From Firmicutes bacterium UBA5301 (GTDB lineage Bacteria > Bacillota > UBA5301): a stretch of DNA of 15,397 bases. The stretch spans positions 1-15,397 of the forward strand of contig DHRX01000047.1 in assembly GCA_002408345.1 (NCBI GenBank), in the 5' to 3' direction. The notes under the pieces are model-generated. The model searched no databases. It was given only the letters and a program-made list of their open reading frames with translations, and had not been told where the DNA came from. This document shows, piece by piece, positions 6,855-15,373 of the stretch. Every line of letters begins with the position of its first letter. The first letter of the stretch is position 1. The translations under genes and the position numbers were made by a program.

Positions 6855-7667
6855 ATGAAAAAAACAATGATCCTATTGCTCTGTGTAGCCTTAATATCGA
6901 CTAGTCTTATTCCGGTGTTAGCAGCTCCACTGCAGATTAGTGATGTACCGCCAGGACATTGGGCCTATTCAGCAATAACTAAATTATTAGATAAGGGGTA
7001 TCTCTCGTTATACCAAGATAAAACTTTTCGTGGCGACAATTCAGTAGACCGCTATACCTTTGCTGTAGTTATAGCTCGTTTACTTTCAGAGATGAGTGTA
7101 ATTAGCACAGCAACTCCGGTCCAAAGTACTGCAGGAACAGTTAAGAGTGAGGATATGCAGATACTCCGCCAATTAACCACCGAATTTCGAGATGAGTTAG
7201 TTCAATTGGCTACTGTTGACGAGACTATTCGTGCCGATTTAAATACGGCAGCCAAAGAGCTGACTGTGTTACGTGAAGATTTAGATCGGGTACTGGTACA
7301 AGTATATCAGAACCAGCAAGCGACTAAAAACTTAGAGGCAAACATTCAAGTGCTAGAAAATTCGACCCAACAAAATGCCCAGAGTATAGAGGTAGCCTCT
7401 AGCCAAATTGATCAGCTAAATAATGACGTAAGAGCTTTAGACGAAGGCCTTAAATCTTTAGAACGAAAGATTAATGAGGATGTTCTAACTCGAGCTTCTG
7501 GTGCCTATGTGCAGCAACAAAATTTGGAAAAAGAAGTGCAAAGACTTTCTCAGGAATTTGAGAGTTACCGTCGCAATACTGAAGCCGAGTTAAAGGAGCA
7601 ACGGAATAAAAACTTGATTTTAACTATTGTCGCTGCAGTTGGTTTGGTAGCAGGTCTCAGTAAATAA
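6855..7667 (+). CDS. Second secreted single-SLH-domain coiled-coil protein with C-terminal membrane segment
   Basis: A 270-residue envelope protein with the same plan as the product of 2172-2765. Residues 1-23 are a signal peptide (MKKTMILLLC..., cleavage near VLAA). Residues 27-80 form one SLH domain (ISDVPPGHWAYSAITKLLDKGYL, then VDRYTFAVVIARL with DRYT at 65-68, the same residue numbers as TRYE in the first protein). Residues 100-250 form a long, nearly unbroken predicted coiled coil, and 253-268 are a hydrophobic tail ending in GLSK. The coiled coil is about twice as long as in the sister protein, which would give a longer reach. The two flank exbB-exbD-tonB and the cohesin-like gene. The Shine-Dalgarno AAGGGAG (6837-6843) lies 11 bases from the ATG, a little far. 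Probably binds peptidoglycan or a wall polymer through SLH; the partner at the tail is unknown. Confidence 0.87.
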   Translation: MKKTMILLLCVALISTSLIPVLAAPLQISDVPPGHWAYSAITKLLDKGYLSLYQDKTFRGDNSVDRYTFAVVIARLLSEMSVISTATPVQSTAGTVKSEDMQILRQLTTEFRDELVQLATVDETIRADLNTAAKELTVLREDLDRVLVQVYQNQQATKNLEANIQVLENSTQQNAQSIEVASSQIDQLNNDVRALDEGLKSLERKINEDVLTRASGAYVQQQNLEKEVQRLSQEFESYRRNTEAELKEQRNKNLILTIVAAVGLVAGLSK

Positions 7668-7699
7668 GCTGAATTAGTCTTAATCAAAGGAAGGTAACT

Positions 7700-9028
7700 A
7701 TGCTCAAAACAGATGACCGTAGCTACTTTATTACTACTATGGGCTGTCAGATGAATGACCATGATTCTGAGCGTATTGCTGGATTGTTAGAAGCTGCTGG
7801 CTATACTGCCGCCGAATCTATAGAGACAGCTAGTTTGGTTCTCTTTAATACCTGTTGTGTTCGGGAGAACCCCGAAAATAAATTTTACGGTCGTTTAGGT
7901 GAGGTTAAACATCTCAAGGAGAAAAAGCCCAACTTGATTGTTGGCGTTTGTGGTTGTATGGTTCAACAGGATGTGGAGCGGGAGCGATTGGAAAAATCCT
8001 ATCCCCTAGTTGATTTGATTTTTGGCACCCATAATTTGCACCGGCTTCCAGAACTTTTGGAACTGGTCGAAACTGGACAACGGGTAATTGAGGTTTGGGA
8101 CGAAGCTAGAGAAACAGTAGAAGGAACTCCTGCTCAAAGAACCGATGCTTTACGGGCATGGGTTAATGTTACCTTTGGTTGTGATAACTACTGTTCCTAC
8201 TGTATCGTTCCCTATGTGCGTGGTCGTTGTCGTAGCAGGGAACCCCAAGCGATTTTAGATGAAATTACCGGTTTAGTTAAACACGGTTACCGCGAAGTCA
8301 CCCTTTTGGGCCAGAATGTTAATGCGTATGGCAAAGATTTAAAACCGGCTCAGGATTTTGCCGACTTATTGACGGCGGTTAATGCTATTGACGGGTTATG
8401 GCGAATTCGTTTTATGACTTCACACCCTCGGGATGTTAACCCTAAGATGATTCAGACCTTACGAAATTTGGATAAGGTCTGTGAGCACTTACATCTTCCT
8501 CTACAGTCCGGTAGTAGTCAGATATTAGCCCGGATGAATCGAGGCTACAGCAAGAACCAGTATTTAGAGCTGGTAGCTGCCATTAGGGAGGCTATTCCTG
8601 GTATTGCTCTGACAACAGATATTATTGTTGGTTTCCCTGGAGAAAGTGATGCCGATTTTGCAGAAACTTTGGAAGTTGTCCAGAAGGTTCGTTTTGATTC
8701 GGCTTTTACTTTTGTTTATTCCCCTCGGGTAGGTACCCCAGCGGCTAAAATGGGGGAGCAAATTCCTGAAGAAGTTAAGCGAGAACGGATTATGGCTTTA
8801 GTTGAATTACAAAAACAGATTAGTACAGAGGTTAATGCTACTTATTTAAATAAAGTTGTTGAGGTTTTAGTGGAGGGGATCTCTAAGAATAACCCGGCGG
8901 TATTAGCTTCTCGTACTAGAACCCATAAATTAGTTCATGTTCAGGGCCCCCAGGAGTTAGTCGGTAAATTAATTAAGGTAAAAATTAAAGAAGCGACTCC
9001 ATGGACATTGTCGGGAGAACTGATTTGA
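7700..9028 (+). CDS. miaB: tRNA-2-methylthio-N6-dimethylallyladenosine synthase MiaB
   Basis: A radical-SAM methylthiotransferase that converts i6A37 in tRNAs reading UNN codons to ms2i6A37, after MiaA has added the prenyl group. The 442 residues show the full family order. The N-terminal UPF0004 domain has cluster cysteines C16 (TTMGCQMN), C52 (NTCCVRENP) and C86 (GVCGCM). The radical-SAM domain has C161-x3-C165-x2-C168 (FGCDNYCSYCIVPYVRGR). A C-terminal TRAM domain starts at about 373 and ends with LSGELI. FGCDNYCSYCIVPYVRGRCRSR is the signature of MiaB rather than RimO or MtaB. AAAGGAAGG (7685-7693) precedes the ATG at six bases. It leads a compact run with mutS, mutL, miaA and hfq, and lies 32 bases after the SLH gene with no terminator between them. 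Confidence 0.97.
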   Translation: MLKTDDRSYFITTMGCQMNDHDSERIAGLLEAAGYTAAESIETASLVLFNTCCVRENPENKFYGRLGEVKHLKEKKPNLIVGVCGCMVQQDVERERLEKSYPLVDLIFGTHNLHRLPELLELVETGQRVIEVWDEARETVEGTPAQRTDALRAWVNVTFGCDNYCSYCIVPYVRGRCRSREPQAILDEITGLVKHGYREVTLLGQNVNAYGKDLKPAQDFADLLTAVNAIDGLWRIRFMTSHPRDVNPKMIQTLRNLDKVCEHLHLPLQSGSSQILARMNRGYSKNQYLELVAAIREAIPGIALTTDIIVGFPGESDADFAETLEVVQKVRFDSAFTFVYSPRVGTPAAKMGEQIPEEVKRERIMALVELQKQISTEVNATYLNKVVEVLVEGISKNNPAVLASRTRTHKLVHVQGPQELVGKLIKVKIKEATPWTLSGELI

Positions 9029-9044
9029 GAGGTTAGGACTGTTT

Positions 9045-11684
9045 ATGAATTCGAAATTGACGCCAATGATGGCTCAATATAGCACGATTAAGAAGGAGTA
9101 TTCTGACTGTATACTCCTTTTTCGTCTTGGCGATTTTTACGAAATGTTTGGCGATGATGCTAAGATAGCGTCTAAACTTTTGGAAATTACCTTAACCGCT
9201 CGGGATCAAGGGCGAGCCGGTAAAATCCCAATGTGTGGCGTTCCACACCATGCCGCAGATGGTTATATAGCTAAGTTAGTAGCTAATGGGTTAAAGGTGG
9301 CTATCTGTGAACAGGTTGAGGATCCTAAAGAAGCTAAAGGTGTGGTTAAGCGAGAAGTTGTTAGGGTAATTAGCCCTGGTACTATTATCGATAGCAATCT
9401 TTTGGCAGAGAGGGCCAATAATTATTTAGTCGCTCTTTACCAGCAGAAACAAACTTGGGGTTTATCTTATCTAGATGTCTCTACAGGAGAGTTTGCGGTC
9501 ACCCAAGTTCAAGGGGAACAGGCTTTACGTCAAATTAGTGAAGAACTGTTTCGTCTCCAACCGGCAGAACTTATTTATCCGGAGGTGGAGGAGGGGGAAG
9601 CTGCTGCTGAATTAGCCGCGGTACAGAATGAGGCTGCTTCGACAGTTAAAAGTCCAGCCTATACCCCATACCGGCCTTATGCTTTTAGTTTGAACAAAGC
9701 TACTGAAGTATTGAAGAACCACTTTAATGTCAGTTCTTTAGAAGGGTATGGCTGCGCTCATTTGCCGATTGGAATTTCTGCGGCAGGAGCTTTGTTGAGT
9801 TATGTAGAGGAGACTCAGAAGAGAACGTTAGACCATATTAACAAACTAAACACGTATAGTCTCGAGCATTTTATGCCTTTAGATCCTTCGACACGGCGCA
9901 ACTTGGAATTAGTAGAGACTATTCGTGGTGGTAAACGGCAAGGCACTTTACTCTGGGTACTAGATAAGACAGAGACAGCTATGGGAGGGCGGACCCTACG
10001 GCAATGGTTAGAATCGCCCTTAGTTGATCCAACCGCAATTAACTATCGTTTAGATGGGGTAGTAGAACTGTATAGCGATTCGATTCGCTTAGATCAAATC
10101 CGCCAATCTTTAAATGGGGTCTATGATTTAGAACGGCTAATCAGTCGGGTTTCTTATGGTGTAGTTAATGCTAGAGAGCTACTGGCCTTGGCCATGTCTT
10201 GCGCTAAAATACCTGAAGTTAAGGTCCACTTGGTTGATTGTAGTAGTCGCCTGCTTAGTCAGTTACAAGATGAATTAGATCCGTTAACCGATTTGACCCA
10301 GCTAATTACTACCAGCATTGTTGATGATCCACCGATTAGCCTACGGGAAGGTGGCATAATCAAACCCGGCTATAGCTCTGAATTAGATGAATTACGGCAG
10401 AAAGCCCACCAGGGTAAACAGTGGATCTCTTCGCTACAACAACGGGAGAGAGAGCGGACAGGCATCAAGAGTTTAAAGGTAGGGTTTAACAAGGTTTTTG
10501 GCTACTATATTGAAGTGACGAAAAGTAACCTTGATGCGGTACCCCAAGATTACCTGCGGAAACAGACTTTAGTTAATGCGGAACGTTTCATTATCCCGGA
10601 ATTAAAAGAGTGGGAAGCAGCAGTATTAGGGGCAGAAGAACGAATTCAAGAATTGGAATACCGACTTTTTGTCCAAATCCGCAATCAAGTTAATGCTCAG
10701 GTAGCCAGGGTGCAGCAGACGGCTCGGGCAATTGGAACTTTAGATGCGCTAGCTTCCTTAGCTTTGGTAGCCCGAAATAATGGATATGTGCGACCAGAGG
10801 TAACTGAAGATTTTGCCCTATCAATACAGAATGGACGGCACCCTGTAGTTGAGGTTTTGGAACCAACAGGTAGCTTTGTTCCTAACGACTGCCAGATAGA
10901 TGGCGATAATTATTTACTATTGTTAACTGGTCCGAATATGGCTGGAAAATCCACATATTTACGGCAGGTAGCGTTAATTACCTTGATGGCCCAAATTGGT
11001 TCTTTTGTTCCGGCAGAGGCAGCTAAGATTGGTGTTGTTGACCGAATCTTTACCCGGGTCGGTGCTGCTGATGATTTGGCTACTGGGCAAAGTACCTTTA
11101 TGGTAGAAATGAATGAAGTAGCTAATATCTTAAATCATGCGACCCATAGAAGCCTCATTATTTTAGACGAGGTAGGGCGGGGTACTAGTACATTTGATGG
11201 GTTAAGTATTGCCTGGGCTATTAGTGAATATCTTTTAGATCCAGAAGGTATTGGGGCTAAAACTTTATTTGCTACCCACTATCATGAGTTGACTCAGTTA
11301 GCCCAGACCAATCAGGGGATAGTTAACCTATCCGTTGCGGTCCGGCGGGAACGAGGTAAGGTCGTTTTTCTCCGAAAGATTGTTCCAGGAGCCGCTGATA
11401 AAAGTTACGGCATTGAAGTGGCGAAGTTAGCCGGTTTACCTGAACCGGTGATCCACCGGGCCCAGCAAATTTTGACTAAGTTAGAGTCGACAGGAACTAG
11501 TGGACAACCTTTAGCCCACTTACTAGGTGGTATCGCTAAAGATCAGCTTACCTTATTTGTTCCTGTATCTGAGCCTGACCCAATCCGCCAAGAATTGGCT
11601 CAACTAAAGCTGGATGAGATGACCCCTAAAGAGGCTTTAGCCAAGCTTTATCAATGGAAAGAGTCAGGTGAGTATGATGAGTAA
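9045..11684 (+). CDS. mutS: DNA mismatch repair protein MutS
   Basis: Recognises mismatches and small loops in newly made DNA and recruits MutL. The 879 residues are a normal full length. The mismatch-reading Phe-x-Glu is F31-Y-E33 in FRLGDFYEMF. The connector, lever and clamp domains span about 125-570, including the conserved FGYYIEVTKSN. The ATPase domain has Walker A TGPNMAGKST (628-637) and Walker B LIILDEVGRGTSTFDG with the signature LATGQSTFMVEM before it and the TLFATHYHEL switch after it. Q834-LTL-F838 fits the beta-clamp-binding motif, and the C-terminus MTPKEALAKLYQWKE is typical of MutS1. The ribosome binding site is modest (GAGAGG at 12 bases or TAGGA nearer the ATG). A terminator-like hairpin lies inside codons 17-26. 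The 3' end overlaps mutL by eight bases. Confidence 0.98.
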   Translation: MNSKLTPMMAQYSTIKKEYSDCILLFRLGDFYEMFGDDAKIASKLLEITLTARDQGRAGKIPMCGVPHHAADGYIAKLVANGLKVAICEQVEDPKEAKGVVKREVVRVISPGTIIDSNLLAERANNYLVALYQQKQTWGLSYLDVSTGEFAVTQVQGEQALRQISEELFRLQPAELIYPEVEEGEAAAELAAVQNEAASTVKSPAYTPYRPYAFSLNKATEVLKNHFNVSSLEGYGCAHLPIGISAAGALLSYVEETQKRTLDHINKLNTYSLEHFMPLDPSTRRNLELVETIRGGKRQGTLLWVLDKTETAMGGRTLRQWLESPLVDPTAINYRLDGVVELYSDSIRLDQIRQSLNGVYDLERLISRVSYGVVNARELLALAMSCAKIPEVKVHLVDCSSRLLSQLQDELDPLTDLTQLITTSIVDDPPISLREGGIIKPGYSSELDELRQKAHQGKQWISSLQQRERERTGIKSLKVGFNKVFGYYIEVTKSNLDAVPQDYLRKQTLVNAERFIIPELKEWEAAVLGAEERIQELEYRLFVQIRNQVNAQVARVQQTARAIGTLDALASLALVARNNGYVRPEVTEDFALSIQNGRHPVVEVLEPTGSFVPNDCQIDGDNYLLLLTGPNMAGKSTYLRQVALITLMAQIGSFVPAEAAKIGVVDRIFTRVGAADDLATGQSTFMVEMNEVANILNHATHRSLIILDEVGRGTSTFDGLSIAWAISEYLLDPEGIGAKTLFATHYHELTQLAQTNQGIVNLSVAVRRERGKVVFLRKIVPGAADKSYGIEVAKLAGLPEPVIHRAQQILTKLESTGTSGQPLAHLLGGIAKDQLTLFVPVSEPDPIRQELAQLKLDEMTPKEALAKLYQWKESGEYDE
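9093..9122 (+). promoter_or_regulatory. Terminator-like hairpin inside the start of mutS
   Basis: AAGGAGTAT (9093-9101) and ATACTCCTT (9111-9119) are perfect reverse complements across a nine-base loop, and the right arm runs into five T (9118-9122). The shape is that of a weak intrinsic terminator within codons 17-26 of mutS. The stem is AU-rich (three G-C pairs), so its strength is doubtful. Translating ribosomes would prevent its formation. Confidence 0.3.
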
Positions 11685-13374
11685 AATTCAGATATTGCCT
11701 GACCATCTAGTAAACCTTATTGCTGCAGGCGAGGTAATTGAGGGACCGGCTTCAGTAGTTAAAGAGTTAGTAGAAAACTCTTTAGATGCTGGTGCATCTC
11801 GGATTAGCATCGAAACTCTGAATGGTGGTAGGGATCTAGTCCAAGTTAATGATGATGGGTCAGGGATCGCTGCTGCTGATTTAGCGACAGCAGTTAAACG
11901 CCATGCTACTAGTAAACTTCATTCGTCGGAACAGCTGTGGGCTATAAATACCCTAGGTTTTCGTGGTGAAGCTTTAGCCAGTATTTGTGAGGTGGCTAAA
12001 GTTGAATTAGCCAGTAAAACAGCTGAAGCTGCAACTGGCTTTGCTCTTAAAGTTCAGGGTGGAGTTCAGGTTTCTTTAGAACCGCTGGGGATGCCGGTAG
12101 GAACTACAGTAATGGTAGAAGAGCTTTTTTACAATACCCCGGCTCGGGCTAAGTACCTCAAAAAGCAGACCGGTGAAAATCGAAAAATCATTAAAATAGT
12201 TCAGGAATTGGCTTTAGCTAACCCAGCAGTTATGTTTACACTAACTGTCGAGGGTCAGGTTAGATTAAATACCCCTGGGGATGGTGCTTATCTTAGCACA
12301 GCATCTGCTATCTACGGAACCAGGTACATAAGCGGTTTGACCGAAATTAAAACAGCTCATGTTGAAGGCTGGATCGGTAAAGTTGGTCATTATGCTAGTA
12401 ATCGTAATGATCAGGTCTTTGCTGTTAATGGTCGTGTTTTCCGGAACCAGCCCTTTACTTTCTGTGTTGAAAACGCCTATAAAGGGTCACTGCCTGTACG
12501 TCGATTTCCCACTTTTTTATTGAATATACTGGTAGAACCGGGAACAGTAGATGTTAATGTTCATCCGGCTAAACAGGAAGTTAAATTTCAATATGAGGAA
12601 CAGATTCGTGGTTTACTCTACCGAACGGTAAAAGAAGCTTTAGCGGAGCCTGAACCAGTTCCGGTAACGATTCAACAACCGGTTCAACATCATCAGGTTG
12701 CTTGTGAGCCTAATTTAGGGTTGAGTTGGAGTGCAGACTTTGTACAGCGGTCTAACCTTTCACCGCCTCAGCCTCAACAGCAACAGCCAACCCGAGCTTT
12801 TCGCTATTTAGGACAATTTGCTAATACTTATTTGATTTGGGAGTATGATGGTGCTCTGGTTTTGATGGATCAGCACGCAGCCCACGAGCGAATTCTTTTT
12901 GAAGAAATTATGGCTATGCTCCGTAAACAAGGAAAATTGGCCCAACAGGAATTATTGATGCCAGCAGTTTTGCAACTTACCCCCACAGAGTGGGCAGAAC
13001 TTTGGAATGCTAGGGAGGTCTTGGCGAGGTTTGGTTTTATCCTTGAGGAATTTGGGGTCAATACTTTGGCGGTCCGAGGAGTTCCAGTAGCTTTACGAAG
13101 GGAGGAGGCAATGCTAGCCGATAAAGATACCTTACTGGAACTAGCTGCTTCTCTCGAGAAAGCTGGGGACAGTGTCGATGAATATTATTGGTCGGCAGCC
13201 CAATTAGCGGCCTGTAAAGCGGCTATTAAAGCCGGCGATATGCTTAGTGATACTCAAGCGGTTGGCTTAATTGAAGAGTGGTTAAAGTTAAGTGTTTCCA
13301 CTTGTCCCCATGGGCGGCCGATTATTAAAAGGTTTGATCAAACTGAGTTAGCTAAGTTTTTTCTTAGAAGTTAG
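11677..13374 (+). CDS. mutL: DNA mismatch repair endonuclease MutL
   Basis: The ATP-driven partner of MutS; this form nicks DNA itself. The 565 residues have an N-terminal GHKL ATPase (KELVENSLDAGA with E30 and N34, DDGSGI, TLGFRGEALASI) and a variable Gln/Pro-rich linker (about 325-375). The C-terminal endonuclease domain has all the metal-site motifs: DQHAAHERILFE from D398, ACKAAIKAGD around C513, and CPHGRPI from C543. QELLMP (424-429) fits the beta-clamp-binding motif. The endonuclease motifs are as in Bacillus MutL and are absent from MutL of MutH-using bacteria, so no MutH is expected. ATG 11677 is chosen because AGGTGA (11666-11671) sits five bases away; GTG 11668 lies inside that Shine-Dalgarno, and ATG 11674 has only two bases. 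It overlaps mutS by eight bases, implying translational coupling. Confidence 0.97.
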   Translation: MSKIQILPDHLVNLIAAGEVIEGPASVVKELVENSLDAGASRISIETLNGGRDLVQVNDDGSGIAAADLATAVKRHATSKLHSSEQLWAINTLGFRGEALASICEVAKVELASKTAEAATGFALKVQGGVQVSLEPLGMPVGTTVMVEELFYNTPARAKYLKKQTGENRKIIKIVQELALANPAVMFTLTVEGQVRLNTPGDGAYLSTASAIYGTRYISGLTEIKTAHVEGWIGKVGHYASNRNDQVFAVNGRVFRNQPFTFCVENAYKGSLPVRRFPTFLLNILVEPGTVDVNVHPAKQEVKFQYEEQIRGLLYRTVKEALAEPEPVPVTIQQPVQHHQVACEPNLGLSWSADFVQRSNLSPPQPQQQQPTRAFRYLGQFANTYLIWEYDGALVLMDQHAAHERILFEEIMAMLRKQGKLAQQELLMPAVLQLTPTEWAELWNAREVLARFGFILEEFGVNTLAVRGVPVALRREEAMLADKDTLLELAASLEKAGDSVDEYYWSAAQLAACKAAIKAGDMLSDTQAVGLIEEWLKLSVSTCPHGRPIIKRFDQTELAKFFLRS

Positions 13375-13402
13375 GAGCTGATTTCTCATTGTTGATTTGG
13401 CT

Positions 13403-14362
13403 ATGCCCCGGTTACTAGTAATTGTGGGTCCTACCGCTGTTGGTAAAACAGCTACTTCCATTGAGGTAGCCCAGCAACTTAATGGTGCAGTGATTTCTGC
13501 TGATTCCATGCAAGTTTATCGGGGGATGGATATTGGTACCGGTAAAGTAAGGCCAGAGGAGACTAGAGGGGTTAAACACTACTTAATTGATATCTTAGAT
13601 CCTGGGGATGTTTTTAGTGTTGCTCAATATGTAGAGTTGGCAGATGCGGCTATTCAAAAGGTCGTTGCTCAAGGTCAGCAGCCAATAATTGTCGGTGGCA
13701 CTGGTTTATATATCCGTGCTCTAGTTGATGGGTTTTTGTTTGCCGATCCCGGGCCAGATTATCTCTATCGGGCTCAGATGGAAAAGACCGCAGCTGAGCA
13801 GGGGGTTGAAGCCGTCCACCAACTATTGGCCCAAGTCGATCCTGAATCGGCTCAGCGTATTCACAGCAACGATCTTAAACGGGTAATCAGAGCCTTAGAG
13901 GTCTACCATACAACTGGTGAAAAACTATCTGCCAAAATTGCTCAGACTAAAAAATTACCGCCCCGTTATGCAGCAAGCTTTTATGGTTTGACTGCTCCAC
14001 GCCAGTTTCTATACCAACGTATCGATCAACGGATTGAGCAGATGCTAGAGGACGGGTTGGTTAGGGAGGTTATGGGTTTACTTTCGCAGGGTTTGATGAC
14101 TTATTTAACCTCTAACCAAGCGATTGGGTATAAGGAAATTGTCGAATACCTTAGCGGTAAAGCTACTTATGCTGCTGCCGTCGATAAATTGAAACAGGCT
14201 AACCGTAATTATGCTAAACGACAGCTCTCTTGGTTTAGAAGAGATAGCCGAATTAAGTGGTTTGATATTACCGCCTACTCTTCTGTGCAAGAATTAGGAT
14301 CAGCTATTGTTCAAGATTTTGGAGGATATAAATCCCAGAGGAGAGAAGATATCTTGCAATAG
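13403..14362 (+). CDS. miaA: tRNA dimethylallyltransferase MiaA
   Basis: Transfers a dimethylallyl group from DMAPP to N6 of A37 in tRNAs reading UNN codons, making the substrate for MiaB encoded upstream. The 319 residues show the P-loop GPTAVGKT (9-16), the ISADSMQVYRGMDIGTGK motif, HYLIDILDP, the VGGTGLYIRALVDG segment and the QAIGYKEI helix, all standard for MiaA. The start is uncertain. ATG 13403 matches where homologues begin (MPRLLVIVGPTAVGKT), but it has no convincing Shine-Dalgarno. AGGAG at 13373-13377 is 25 bases away, 19 bases before an in-frame TTG (13397) and 10 bases before an in-frame ATT (13388). Ribosomes finishing mutL may simply restart here. Next to hfq, a common pairing. 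Confidence 0.96.
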   Translation: MPRLLVIVGPTAVGKTATSIEVAQQLNGAVISADSMQVYRGMDIGTGKVRPEETRGVKHYLIDILDPGDVFSVAQYVELADAAIQKVVAQGQQPIIVGGTGLYIRALVDGFLFADPGPDYLYRAQMEKTAAEQGVEAVHQLLAQVDPESAQRIHSNDLKRVIRALEVYHTTGEKLSAKIAQTKKLPPRYAASFYGLTAPRQFLYQRIDQRIEQMLEDGLVREVMGLLSQGLMTYLTSNQAIGYKEIVEYLSGKATYAAAVDKLKQANRNYAKRQLSWFRRDSRIKWFDITAYSSVQELGSAIVQDFGGYKSQRREDILQ

Positions 14363-14380
14363 ATAAAGGGGGCAAACGGG

Positions 14381-14617
14381 ATGGCTAAGGCCGGGCTAAA
14401 TTTACAAGATTATTTTTTAAATGTGATTCGTCGAGACAATATCCCAGTGACAATTTTTTTAATCAATGGTTTTCAGATGAAAGGTAATGTGAGAGGGTTC
14501 GATAATTTTACTGTTATTTTAGAAACAGATGGCAATACGGATCTTATTTATAAACATGCAATTAGTACTATAGTGCCTGCACGTCCTGTAAGCTTTAATT
14601 GGGATGCTGAAGAATAA
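14381..14617 (+). CDS. hfq: RNA chaperone Hfq
   Basis: Hexameric Sm-like protein that binds U-rich and A-rich RNA and helps small RNAs pair with mRNAs. The 78 residues contain the N-terminal helix with Q9 (NLQDYFLN), Sm1 ([25 protein letters not shown]) and Sm2 with the diagnostic Y57-K58-H59-AIST at the proximal RNA-binding pore. It has only a short acidic tail (WDAEE) instead of the long disordered tail of Proteobacteria, as is usual in Firmicutes. D54 replaces the Gln commonly found shortly before YKH. The start has a strong AAAGGGGG (14366-14373) at seven bases. miaA-hfq is a widely conserved gene pair. The Crp/Fnr gene follows after three bases. Confidence 0.97.
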   Translation: MAKAGLNLQDYFLNVIRRDNIPVTIFLINGFQMKGNVRGFDNFTVILETDGNTDLIYKHAISTIVPARPVSFNWDAEE

Positions 14618-14620
14618 ATT

Positions 14621-15304
14621 ATGCCTATTCCATCTTGTGCTGCTAGGGTTCCTATTTTTCAAGCTCTTTCTGACGAAAGCCTGGCAGAATTAGCTAGTAC
14701 CATATTACATCACCACTATGCCAAGGGGGAAGTGGTGCTTGCGTCAGGAGAACAATTACAGTACTTATTTGTCGTCGCAGCTGGTCGGTTAAAAGTGACC
14801 CATTTAAGTTCTAGCGGAAGAGAACAGATTGTTCGTATTCTAGAGCCGGGAGACTTTACCGGTGAGTTAGCGTTATTTACACCAACTTATCAAGAAGGCG
14901 ATTTAGTAGCTATCCAAGATACAGATGTCTGCCAAATCCCTAGCGCAGCAGTTCAAGCGGTTTTACGACGGCATCCTAGTACGGCTTTTCGCCTAGTGGA
15001 GGAGTTAGCTCTGAGGTTAGCAGCAGCAGAACAATTTATTGCTGATCTCGGTCTAAAAAATGTTGGCCAGCGTTTGGCAGCAGAACTTTTACGGTTAACC
15101 CCAGAGGGTACCGCTAGTTCTTCAGAGATTACGCTACAAATACCGATTTCTTGGGCAGAACTAGCTGCTCAACTAGGTACGACCCCAGAAAGCTTAAGCC
15201 GCCAACTAAAGTTACTTACTGCCAATGGTTTAATCAGACAGGTTTCTAATCGTACTGTGATTATTATTGATGCGAACCGGTTACAAGCATATATTGAAAG
15301 CTAG
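14621..15304 (+). CDS. Crp/Fnr-family transcriptional regulator
   Basis: A 227-residue DNA-binding regulator. About 12-115 is the cNMP-binding-type beta-roll (GRLKVTHLSSSGREQIVRILEPGDFTGELALF), 116-148 the dimerisation helix, and 150-222 the winged helix domain. The recognition helix TPESLSRQLKLL carries E190, S193 and R194, the E-x-x-S-R pattern with which FNR reads TTGAT half-sites. The cAMP-contact Arg-Ser of CRP is missing (GDLVA at that place). Only two cysteines occur (C6, C104), so an FNR-type 4Fe-4S cluster is unlikely. The signal may be heme with NO or CO, redox or another ligand; nothing seen decides it. H30-H31-H32 near the N-terminus is a curiosity. The Shine-Dalgarno is poor and the gene starts three bases after hfq, so translation is probably coupled. 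A perfect TTGAT-N4-ATCAA box lies 69 bases after its stop. Confidence 0.93.
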   Translation: MPIPSCAARVPIFQALSDESLAELASTILHHHYAKGEVVLASGEQLQYLFVVAAGRLKVTHLSSSGREQIVRILEPGDFTGELALFTPTYQEGDLVAIQDTDVCQIPSAAVQAVLRRHPSTAFRLVEELALRLAAAEQFIADLGLKNVGQRLAAELLRLTPEGTASSSEITLQIPISWAELAAQLGTTPESLSRQLKLLTANGLIRQVSNRTVIIIDANRLQAYIES

Positions 15305-15335
15305 TAGGCTATAAAATGGGAGTTTTAGATGAGAG

Positions 15336-15369
15336 AAGACTTGGCTTAGATTAGACCAGGTCTTTTTTT
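15336..15369 (+). terminator. Intrinsic terminator after the Crp/Fnr gene
   Basis: AAGACTTGG (15336-15344) pairs with CCAGGTCTT (15356-15364) over nine positions, one of them a G-U, across an 11-base loop. The right arm runs into seven T (15363-15369). It lies 31 bases after the Crp/Fnr stop codon and should end the miaB-to-regulator transcript. Confidence 0.85.
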
Positions 15370-15373
15370 ATTC

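Noticed and set aside
7674..7687. TTAGT-CTTA-ATCAA as a second FNR-type box before miaB
   Set aside because: Only one half-site matches; the other fits three of five bases, and it sits immediately at the ribosome binding site.
13352..13367. CTAAG-TTTTTT-CTTAG hairpin at the end of mutL
   Set aside because: Five AU-rich pairs with the T-run in the loop instead of after the stem; it is coding sequence and not a terminator.
15310..15317. TATAAAAT as a -10 promoter element after the Crp/Fnr gene
   Set aside because: There is no -35 at workable spacing (TTGAAA is only 10 bases upstream), and a transcript from here would meet the terminator at once.
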